Assembly (NCBI RefSeq): GCF_022760855.1
Contig: NZ_JAKTNR010000013.1
Coordinates: 1-34,273, forward strand
Origin: Thermus albus
Lineage (GTDB): Bacteria; Deinococcota; Deinococci; Deinococcales; Thermaceae
Length of the DNA stretch: 34,273 nt
Direction: 5' to 3'
Position 1 is the stretch's first letter; each line of letters opens with the position of its first letter. Position numbers and translations under genes: made by a program. Below are positions 5,563 through 11,642 of this stretch, piece by piece. Under the pieces are notes generated by a model. The model searched no databases. It saw only the letters and a list, made by a program, of their open reading frames with translations, and was not told the origin of the DNA.

Positions 5563-7338
5563 ATGCGCCAAGGATTTGCCCTTGTAAGTGTTCTGATACT
5601 GATGGTGGTCCTGATGACCCTCCTTACCGCCTACATGTTTACCACCCTTACCGAACTGAGGACCACCGCCTCAAGCGCCAGGCAGACCACCGGTTTCTAC
5701 GCCGCTGAAGCGGGATTAAATCTGCGGGCTGAGGAGATCCGCCAGCGGTTCCTGGGCTTCAACCGTCCCCAAGGGACCAGCCCCTCAACCCAGGGACCAT
5801 GCCAGGGAAACAACCAGGGAAGCGGGGACTTTCAATGCAAGTCTTACACCATCTCGGGCCGGACGGTGCGCACTTACGTTCGTGAAGCCCCGGGCAATCC
5901 ACAGAATGTCACAATTCCCCAGGGTGAGCTGTACGAGGGGCTAGATGCCCAGGAGTACCGGTATCACCTCTTCTCGGAAGCCCTAGGGCCCGATGGGCGC
6001 ACGGAGGCCCTATTGGAGATGGTCTTCAAGTCCCGCTTGGTACCCATGTTCCAGTTCGCGGCCTTCTACAACAAGGACCTGGAGATCCTACCAGGTCCCT
6101 CCATGACCCTTGGTGGTAGGGTGCACACCAACGGCGATCTTTACCTCGACGCAGGTAACAATTCTATTTTAACCATTGGAGGCCAAGTCAGTACAGCGGG
6201 AAGCCTTTATCGTGGAAGAAAGGATAACAATACCTGTACAGGAACGGTTGAGGTGTACAGGAATTCCCAGGAAAAGGGTACGTTGGCCTGTGGTGGTGGA
6301 GGCCAGCGCCGGGCCTACGGTCAAAATGATCTCACCTGGTGGAATGGCCGAATCCAGGTGGGGGTTAACCACGTCACAGTCCCACCACCTGACGAGCTTG
6401 ACCCCATACCCGGGAAAACCTACTGGGACAAAGCCGATTTGCGTATCGGCTTGGACCTTACGGGATTAATTCCTTTAGTAAGGGTCTACAGTGTGTCTGG
6501 AAACGCTACGCTGGAAAACGTAGTGGCCACATCTGCCTTGCAGGCGTGCAATGCTGTGGGCTACTCGGGTAACACCTTTTACAACAAGAGGGAAGGCAAA
6601 TACATTAAAATGCTGGAGGTAGACCTCGGTCGCCTGTTGGATTGTATACACTCAAACACGGGGGCTTTCGGGTTCTCCCTTGACGACGATACCGAAGGGG
6701 GACTGGTGTTTTTCCTTACGGTGTTTGGCCCAGATAGTAACCATATTAACAATTACGGAGTCCGCATTAAAGGGGGAAGACGGATAGCCTCGACTATCTC
6801 CGGAGCGCCAAAGCCTAAGGGTTTGACGATAGTCAGCGATCAGGCTGTTTATATTCAGGGGGACTTCAACAAAGTGGATTGGGTTCCGGCGGCGGTGTTG
6901 GCGGATACCATAAACATTTTGTCTAATAACTGGAGCGATAGCAACAGCACAGGGGACATAAGCAGTAGAATCGCTACTGATACAGAGGTAAACGCAGCCT
7001 TTTTGGCTGGAACGGACATCACGGGAGGTGCGGAGGGTCCAGCCGGTCAAGACAGGGGCAACTACAATGGAGGTCTGGAAAACTACCCTCGCTTCCACGA
7101 AAACTGGACCAATAAGACCTTCACCTACCGGGGTTCCTTTGTCAGTTTGGGCACCCCTCGCAAGACCAACAGCCCCTGGCCCGGAACGGGAAGAGTCTAC
7201 AACCCTCCCATCCGTAACTGGTCCTTTGATACGCGTTTCGCTCAGGGGCAACTTCCGCCCCTTTCTCCCCGGTTTGTGTATCTCAAACAGGAGCGCTTCA
7301 TCAGGGATTTTGAAAGAAAGTCATCTACCTCGGACTGA
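5563..7338 (+). CDS. comZ: ComZ, large minor pilin for DNA uptake (PilX/GspK-like)
   Basis: 591 aa from ATG 5563, behind AGGAGGTG; the in-frame GTG at 5557 lies within that SD. The signal is MRQG, cleavage, then FALVSVLILMVVLMTLLTAYMF, without the +5 Glu, as in tip pilins of the PilX/GspK type. In T. thermophilus, ComZ is a tip pilin with a large beta-solenoid insert thought to bind DNA. Here the central part (about residues 190-500) is rich in Gly, Asn, Thr and hydrophobic strands (LTIGGQVST, LTIVSDQAVYIQGDF), consistent with a solenoid. The DNA for this part is visibly richer in A/T than the flanks. The stop TGA lies in the centre of a perfect palindrome. The major pilin gene expected next is absent. 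Confidence 0.85.
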   Translation: MRQGFALVSVLILMVVLMTLLTAYMFTTLTELRTTASSARQTTGFYAAEAGLNLRAEEIRQRFLGFNRPQGTSPSTQGPCQGNNQGSGDFQCKSYTISGRTVRTYVREAPGNPQNVTIPQGELYEGLDAQEYRYHLFSEALGPDGRTEALLEMVFKSRLVPMFQFAAFYNKDLEILPGPSMTLGGRVHTNGDLYLDAGNNSILTIGGQVSTAGSLYRGRKDNNTCTGTVEVYRNSQEKGTLACGGGGQRRAYGQNDLTWWNGRIQVGVNHVTVPPPDELDPIPGKTYWDKADLRIGLDLTGLIPLVRVYSVSGNATLENVVATSALQACNAVGYSGNTFYNKREGKYIKMLEVDLGRLLDCIHSNTGAFGFSLDDDTEGGLVFFLTVFGPDSNHINNYGVRIKGGRRIASTISGAPKPKGLTIVSDQAVYIQGDFNKVDWVPAAVLADTINILSNNWSDSNSTGDISSRIATDTEVNAAFLAGTDITGGAEGPAGQDRGNYNGGLENYPRFHENWTNKTFTYRGSFVSLGTPRKTNSPWPGTGRVYNPPIRNWSFDTRFAQGQLPPLSPRFVYLKQERFIRDFERKSSTSD

Positions 7339-7354
7339 AGTCCGAGGTAGATGA
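7321..7354 (+). terminator. Perfect 34-base palindrome across the comZ stop codon
   Basis: TCATCTACCTCGGACT (7321-7336) is followed by GA and the exact inverse AGTCCGAGGTAGATGA (7339-7354). The stop codon TGA (7336-7338) is in the loop. There is no T-run, so if it terminates transcription it does so atypically; it could equally be a recombination or protein-binding site. Confidence 0.5.
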
Positions 7355-7552
7355 CAAGACTAGCGCCTAGGCCTAACCAGAAGGGTTCGGATAAACCAGC
7401 GTAGGCCATAACTACGGGCGTAGCCCGTACTTTGGATGTGAACCCTACCCTCTATTGGTTGCGCCTTCCTCCTGCGAATAAACTTAATCATGCCCCCATG
7501 GTAGGGGATCCGCTGGGGAAAGACAAGGAACCGACTGTAGTCGGCCAAAAGC
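7355..7552. other. Intergenic stretch with a palindromic repeat; no clear gene
   Basis: ACGGGCGTAGCCCGT (7414-7428) is the exact inverse of the unit at 19838-19852 and belongs to the dispersed repeat family. A minus-strand frame across 7360-7553 could give a basic 60-65-residue peptide, but it has no start signal and I cannot assign it; it may be a transposase remnant. CCGAC-TGTA-GTCGG (7532-7545) lies just before the TraX-like gene and could hold its promoter or operator. Confidence 0.4.
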
Positions 7553-8131
7553 ATGGAAGCATTCAAGTGGGGTTTGGTTTTCCTGATGGTATTGGACCAT
7601 TTAGCCTGGGCCTGGGGCTGGCCCTCGGAATGGCGTCTTCCGGGTCGCCTGGTCTTCCCCGGCTTCGCCGCCCTCATGGCCCACCACCTGGCCCAAGGGG
7701 TACCCCCGGAGAAATACCTCAAGCGCCTCCTACCCTTTGCCCTGGTGGGCCAGGTGGGGTATAGCCTCCTTTTTGGCTCCTACATCCTTTGGCCCCTCAA
7801 CGTCCTCTTCACCTTTCTGGGAGCAGCACTGGTGGCCTCGGGAAAGGCCTACGGCTGGGTGGTCTCCCTCTTTTCCGAGTTCCCCCTGGGGGCAAGCCTG
7901 GCCCTGACTGCCCGTGGAAAATCCCTCCTGGCAGCTTTTGGGCTTGCTTCAAGCGCTTTTCTCATGGGCTGGTCCCTCTGGGTAGCCTTGGTTCAAGGAA
8001 TAGCTTTCCTGGGCTTTCTAACCCTCATACCCCACCTCCCCAAGGGAAGACGCACCCCCTGGTGGAGCTTCTACGCCTTCTACACAGGACACCTCCTGGG
8101 ACTATACCTAGTTAAAGCTCTACTACGGTAG
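7553..8131 (+). CDS. TraX-family membrane protein
   Basis: 192 aa. The N-terminus (FKWGLVFLMVLDHLAWAWG) has the conserved DH of TraX-type proteins, followed by RLPGRLVFPGFAALMAHHLAQG and about six hydrophobic segments across the length. TraX of F-like plasmids acetylates pilin, and chromosomal relatives are presumed membrane acyltransferases. Position directly after a pilin operon makes pilus modification an attractive guess, but only a guess. ATG 7553 has no SD; the message may be leaderless. It is followed after 9 bases by the next gene, so they are probably co-transcribed. Confidence 0.7.
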   Translation: MEAFKWGLVFLMVLDHLAWAWGWPSEWRLPGRLVFPGFAALMAHHLAQGVPPEKYLKRLLPFALVGQVGYSLLFGSYILWPLNVLFTFLGAALVASGKAYGWVVSLFSEFPLGASLALTARGKSLLAAFGLASSAFLMGWSLWVALVQGIAFLGFLTLIPHLPKGRRTPWWSFYAFYTGHLLGLYLVKALLR

Positions 8132-8140
8132 GATAGAGAC

Positions 8141-8668
8141 GTGAGATGGATAGCAGTCTTTCCTCTGGTGGCGATAGCCTTGGCCCAGGGTTTTCCGCTG
8201 GAGAATCTCTATGGGCCTTTTCGGGTTAAGGAACTTCTCCTGCCCAATGTGGTGGTCCTGGAAACCGGCCACCGTTTTCTCCTTGGAGGGATAGAGTTGC
8301 CGCATTGGGCAAGGGAACGCCTGTTGGAAAACCAGCTCAGACAGCGCAAACTCCCCCTTGGGCTAAAGTCCCGTGCAGCGGAGGCTAGGCTTTGCACTCA
8401 GGGGTTTCTCTCTCGGGAAATCTACCTGGAGCTTGAGATGTTGCCGGAAACTCCCCTTGTGTACCTCTATGTACCTCAGCTCCAGTCTCACGAGTTGATC
8501 CTTGAAAGGCCTGCTTTCGTTTTCCAGGGGCATCCCTTTGACAGCCTCAACTACATCTGGGTCCGGTCTGGATGCGCCTGGGCCACGGGCCAGGGGAGGT
8601 GGGCCGCTCTTTTCGCCGAAGCACAAAAAGCCGCCCAAGAGGAACGCATAGGGTTGTGGCGACCCTGA
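8141..8668 (+). CDS. Secreted staphylococcal-nuclease-fold protein, probably not a classical nuclease
   Basis: 175 aa from GTG 8141. A signal peptide is likely (residues 1-16, RWIAVFPLVAIALAQG). The middle strands (KELLLPNVVVLETGHRFLLGGIELPHWARE) and the ending (LFAEAQKAAQEERIGLWRP) match the SNase/TNase pattern of ...L.GI..P... and ...A...A...GLW. The usual catalytic elements (Asp-rich loop with Arg, and DRYGR) are not visible, so activity on DNA is doubtful. A secreted nuclease-fold protein next to competence pilins could touch incoming DNA; this is inference. It follows the TraX-like gene by 9 bases. Confidence 0.6.
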   Translation: MRWIAVFPLVAIALAQGFPLENLYGPFRVKELLLPNVVVLETGHRFLLGGIELPHWARERLLENQLRQRKLPLGLKSRAAEARLCTQGFLSREIYLELEMLPETPLVYLYVPQLQSHELILERPAFVFQGHPFDSLNYIWVRSGCAWATGQGRWAALFAEAQKAAQEERIGLWRP

Positions 8669-8684
8669 CCAGGGACAAGCAAAT

Positions 8685-8709
8685 CCCCCCACCGGGTTCA
8701 GTGGGGGGG
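8685..8709. terminator. Hairpin between convergent genes
   Basis: CCCCCCAC (8685-8692) pairs with GTGGGGGG (8701-8708) around an 8-base loop. It lies between the end of the nuclease-fold gene (+) and the end of the 28-aa gene (-). Neither side has a long T-run (ATTTG on the minus side), so termination strength is uncertain, but the position suits a shared terminator. Confidence 0.55.
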
Positions 8710-8715
8710 TGGCCC

Positions 8716-8802
8716 TTACCTCAACAGAGCCATCGCAAGAGATAGGACGAAAAGCGTGCCGATGCCGCTGGCGAACAGTATTCGCCCGAGATTGAGATTC
8801 AC
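8716..8802 (-). CDS. 28-aa single-span membrane peptide
   Basis: GTG start at 8802 (minus), stop TAA at 8716-8718. The ribosome site is excellent: AAGGAGG with 8 bases to the start. The peptide begins MNLNLGRILF and continues with about 20 uninterrupted hydrophobic or small residues, ending LLR, a classic one-pass membrane peptide with positive ends. An extended -10 (TGGTATACT) lies about 35 bases upstream. Small hydrophobic peptides of this kind include type I toxins, signalling peptides and subunits of membrane complexes; nothing here decides which. The SD, start, promoter and terminator together argue strongly that it is expressed. Confidence 0.65.
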   Translation of the reverse strand: MNLNLGRILFASGIGTLFVLSLAMALLR

Positions 8803-8835
8803 TCAGATCACCTCCTTTCTTTGAGATTCAGCAGT

Positions 8836-8844
8836 AGTATACCA
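8836..8844 (-). promoter_or_regulatory. Extended -10 promoter of the 28-aa gene
   Basis: Read on the minus strand: TGGTATACT, matching TGnTATAAT with one change. It is 33 bases from the GTG start, leaving room for the SD at 8811-8817. No -35 match is seen. It overlaps the upstream region of the divergent gene starting at 8858, so the two may influence one another. Confidence 0.5.
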
Positions 8845-8857
8845 TGGTGGTGAAAAT

Positions 8858-9367
8858 ATGGTAGTGAAGAATCGGGATCAGGAGAAGTTGTATAGACAGG
8901 ACTTGGCTTTTGCTGGTGCGGGGTTGCTCCTAAAGGGAAGGGTCAGGGAGGCCTTCAGTTTTTTCCTGGCTTCGCAAGCTCTATATTCCCGACAGCTTCT
9001 TGAGGTGGTGGAGGAGGTGAGGAGGGGGAACCTTGAAGAAGCGGTCTGGTTGAGTTTTGGGTACACGCATCATCCCACTCTGGAGAAAAGACCGGTGTAT
9101 GGTCCTCCACGGGAAGGGTGGAAACCTGTGTGGGAAATCATGAAGCGAGAAGCGCAAGATAATCCCCATCTCAGCTATGACTCCACTCTTCTTTCCCGTT
9201 TTGCCTACACCGTTCACTTAGGGGAGCTGACGGCTTTTTTGGTGGTGGACGTGAGGAAGGGTTTCCCCACAGCTTTGGAGGTAGCAGAGAAGATTCTTGA
9301 GCATCGTCCCCTCATGGCTAAATACGGACTACTTCAAGTGAGTGGGGCTTTACCTGGTCACGGCTGA
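8858..9367 (+). CDS. Hypothetical protein upstream of the AAA+ membrane ATPase
   Basis: 169 aa, not recognised. No signal peptide or membrane span. Largely helical: an N-terminal helix pair (KLYRQDLAFAGAGLLLKGRVREAFSFFLASQALYSRQ split over residues 11-47), acidic VVEEVRRGNLEEAVWLSFGY, then a mixed C-terminal domain with strands (LTAFLVVDVRKG) and the helix ALEVAEKILEH. The helical repeats recall TPR-like packing but no consensus is clear. The start ATG 8858 has only a weak SD (GGTGGTGA). It lies 29 bases before the AAA+ gene in the same direction and is a candidate partner or adaptor for it. Confidence 0.6.
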   Translation: MVVKNRDQEKLYRQDLAFAGAGLLLKGRVREAFSFFLASQALYSRQLLEVVEEVRRGNLEEAVWLSFGYTHHPTLEKRPVYGPPREGWKPVWEIMKREAQDNPHLSYDSTLLSRFAYTVHLGELTAFLVVDVRKGFPTALEVAEKILEHRPLMAKYGLLQVSGALPGHG

Positions 9368-9396
9368 CCGAGTGAGGCTAGGATAGGAGATGGATT

Positions 9397-10716
9397 ATGT
9401 GGTCCCCGGTAGAGGTGTATCTCCTTTTGGCTTTGGGCACTCTCCTGGCAGCTCTTGGCTTTGCTAGAGAAGCTTCCACTCAAGCTTTTGTTCCCATGGC
9501 CTCCATCGCTGCCCTTGGATACCTCCTGACCTGGTCCTTTCTCCGCACAGGGAAACCGGCCTTCTTCAGCACAGGGGCTGCGGTGGTGGCTTCCATCACC
9601 TTCGGCGTTCTCCTCCTCACTGTCCTTTTCCTCCTTTTGGGGATGATGGTGGTGCGCCCCTTTGAACCTTTCCTTGCCCTGGCTTTCCTGGCCCTCCTAC
9701 CCCTCACAGCCATGGTCTGGCAGACCCTAAGGGCCTACCGCTTGGGCCACGGCTGGACCCTTTGGCAAAGGGCCGCAGCCCGTTCACACTATGCAGAAGG
9801 TCCTGGGGTGGGTAGGGTATCCTTGCGAAAGGAAGCGGAGTTGGATTTCCAGGAGTTGGAAAAGACCCTGAAGGCCAGGGTATTGGGCCAGGATGAGGCG
9901 GTAGAGACCATCCTACGAGGCCTTAAGCGGAAAGCGGCGGGGTTCACACGCAGGGAAAAGCCCTTTTCCGCCATGCTCCTGGGTCCCACGGGCACCGGCA
10001 AAACGGAGCTGGCCAAGGCTTTGGCGGATGCCCTGGGAAGGCCCTTAATCCGCTACGACATGAATGCCTTCGGTCAGGAACACACCGCTTCCGGTCTGGT
10101 GGGGTCTCCACCTGGTTTTGTGGGTTCGGAAACTCCGGGAAGGCTCTACGAGGACCTCCTTCGGGCTCCCGATGCGGTGGTCCTCTTTGACGAGATGGAG
10201 AAGGCCCACCCCTTTGTCCTGGACCCCTTGTTGCAGCTTCTAGACGAGGGACGCTTCCAGGAGCTTTCCCGAGGCCTGGTGGTCCAGGCTCCGGAAGCCA
10301 TTCTCCTCTTCACCACCAACCTCTTGACCGATGTCCCCGAAGGGGCAGATCTTCGGGGGCTTTTGGTGGGCCGTGGCCTCAGACCGGAGCTGGTGAACCG
10401 TCTGGACGCAGTGGTGGCCTTCCGCCCCTTCACCCGGGAGACCCTGGAGGCTTTGGCCCGGAAAACCCTTTCCGATTACCTGGAGACCTGGAAGAGGGAG
10501 AAGAAGCTTTCCTTCACCCTAAGGGTGGATGACGCCGTTTACCGGCGCCTGGTGGACCTTTGTGACCTGCGCTTCGGTGCCCGGGACCTCCAGCGGGTCA
10601 TGGAAAACACCGTGGGCGATGCCCTGGCGGAGGCCTACCTGGCCCGGGGTGGTAAACCCTTCTCTAAGCTGCACCTCTATGTCCAGGGGGATGAACTGGT
10701 GGCAGAACTATCGTAG
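9397..10716 (+). CDS. Membrane-anchored ClpB/ClpA D2-like AAA+ ATPase
   Basis: 439 aa, ATG behind AGGAGA. Residues 1-115 hold about four hydrophobic spans. A linker leads to a complete AAA+ module of the Clp/HSP100 second-domain type. It starts at VLGQDEAVE, with Walker A GPTGTGKT (196-203), substrate-loop region GSPPGFVGSE, Walker B VVLFDEMEKAH (D265-E266), sensor 1 FTTNL, arginine-finger segment RPELVNRLD and a D2-small domain with FGARDLQRVME (sensor 2). ClpB-type motors thread or remodel proteins. Here there is one motor ring anchored to the membrane, with no first AAA domain, N-domain or peptidase-binding loop evident. That design is unlike housekeeping ClpB and suggests remodelling of a membrane complex; the target is unknown. 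Confidence 0.8.
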   Translation: MWSPVEVYLLLALGTLLAALGFAREASTQAFVPMASIAALGYLLTWSFLRTGKPAFFSTGAAVVASITFGVLLLTVLFLLLGMMVVRPFEPFLALAFLALLPLTAMVWQTLRAYRLGHGWTLWQRAAARSHYAEGPGVGRVSLRKEAELDFQELEKTLKARVLGQDEAVETILRGLKRKAAGFTRREKPFSAMLLGPTGTGKTELAKALADALGRPLIRYDMNAFGQEHTASGLVGSPPGFVGSETPGRLYEDLLRAPDAVVLFDEMEKAHPFVLDPLLQLLDEGRFQELSRGLVVQAPEAILLFTTNLLTDVPEGADLRGLLVGRGLRPELVNRLDAVVAFRPFTRETLEALARKTLSDYLETWKREKKLSFTLRVDDAVYRRLVDLCDLRFGARDLQRVMENTVGDALAEAYLARGGKPFSKLHLYVQGDELVAELS

Positions 10717-10720
10717 AGGT

Positions 10721-11125
10721 TCATTTGGGGTAGGGGCCCCAAAGACGATGGCCCAGGATCTGCCCAGCGTTCCACAACCCCCCCACCAGGTGCCCGTTGC
10801 CTCCGATTACGAAGGCCAGGGCGTAGGAAAGGATGGGGTCCTGGGTGATGCGCATCAGAAAAAACGCCTTTAAGGACAGCAGGCCCGCATCCACCAGCAA
10901 TATTCCCAGGGGACCGAGCATGGGAAAGGCAAGTGCCCTGGCATACAGGGGATTCCCTTCCCTGTATCCGAGGGCAAGACCCCGCAAGGTGGTCCAGGTA
11001 TCCCAAAGGACGGCAGTTCCGTAGTAGACCACCGCCCAGTACCAGTTGGCCCGCAGAATCTCCGGATGGGCTAGGCCCAGGGCTAAGGTGTAGATGGCTA
11101 GCAATCCGATTAACAGAAGGGGCAT
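10721..11125 (-). CDS. Small membrane protein, paralogue of its neighbour
   Basis: 134 aa with about four hydrophobic segments. The motif DTWTTLRGLALGYREGNPLY recalls the D..TT.....G..EgNP signature of DUF5658-like membrane proteins, and NGHLVGGLWNAGQ is shared with the next gene (VHLVGGLHNLK). Function unknown. No clear SD at ATG 11125; it is 14 bases downstream of the neighbour's stop and probably translated from the same message. The gene converges on the AAA+ ATPase with only 4 bases between the stops. Confidence 0.65.
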   Translation of the reverse strand: MPLLLIGLLAIYTLALGLAHPEILRANWYWAVVYYGTAVLWDTWTTLRGLALGYREGNPLYARALAFPMLGPLGILLVDAGLLSLKAFFLMRITQDPILSYALAFVIGGNGHLVGGLWNAGQILGHRLWGPYPK

Positions 11126-11139
11126 AGGCGGACCAGGGG

Positions 11140-11496
11140 TCAGCCTATCAGACGGGCATCTACAAGCATCAGCTTCAGGTTGTGCAGCCCGCCCACCAGG
11201 TGAACGAAGCCCATGATGGTGGCCGATCCGGAAAGGCCAATCTGGGCGGCACTTCCCCCCACAACGACCAGCAGCAGGCTAAAGGCTACTGGTCCCCAAG
11301 GTCCCAGGCGAAACATAAGCGCCATGATGGGATTACCCTCCACCGCTCCCCGCTCCAAAGCCCACAGGGTGGTCCACAGGTCCAAGACCAGCCCCGCCAG
11401 GTATACATACCATCCCCATGGATAGCTGGGAAAGCCTAAGTGGAGGATCAGGTAACCAGCTAAGCCACCCATTATCCCTAACTTCCACCACCACAT
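11140..11496 (-). CDS. Small membrane protein, first of a paralogous pair
   Basis: 118 aa, three to four spans. It contains LDLWTTLWALERGAVEGNPI and FVHLVGGLHNLKLM, aligning with DTWTTL...EGNP and GHLVGGLWN in the downstream gene, so the pair arose by tandem duplication followed by strong divergence. DUF5658-like by motif; no function known. A minus-strand intrinsic terminator lies only 14 bases before its ATG, so expression may depend on read-through or a very close start site. Confidence 0.65.
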   Translation of the reverse strand: MWWWKLGIMGGLAGYLILHLGFPSYPWGWYVYLAGLVLDLWTTLWALERGAVEGNPIMALMFRLGPWGPVAFSLLLVVVGGSAAQIGLSGSATIMGFVHLVGGLHNLKLMLVDARLIG

Positions 11497-11509
11497 GCTT
11501 CCAGTCTAC

Positions 11510-11538
11510 AAAAACAGCTTCCCCTTGGGGGGAAGCTG
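11510..11538 (-). terminator. Minus-strand intrinsic terminator, possible attenuator
   Basis: On the minus strand CAGCTTCCCC (11538-11529) pairs with GGGGAAGCTG (11524-11515) and is followed immediately by TTTTT (11514-11510). It sits between any upstream minus-strand promoter and the membrane-protein pair, so it could attenuate that operon or shield it from antisense transcription. Confidence 0.6.
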
Positions 11539-11607
11539 TATGGGAAGAGTTTCCGCAATAGCGGCACCTTCAATATAGCCCAGTTATCCCTGCTTGTAAA
11601 GGGGATG

Positions 11608-11635
11608 TTGCCATAAAGTCATGCCATGATAGAAT
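11608..11635 (+). promoter_or_regulatory. Leaderless promoter of the sigma-like gene
   Basis: TTGCCA (11608-11613), 16 bases, TAGAAT (11630-11635), with TG at 11627-11628 giving an extended -10. Seven bases separate TAGAAT from ATG 11643, so transcription should start at the A of the start codon. No SD is present, in agreement. Confidence 0.7.
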
Positions 11636-11642
11636 CAAAGGC

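Noticed and set aside
7360-7722. 120-codon minus frame opposite the TraX-like gene start
   Set aside because: The first half is antisense to a clear membrane protein and the rest has no start or known motif; kept only as a possible remnant.
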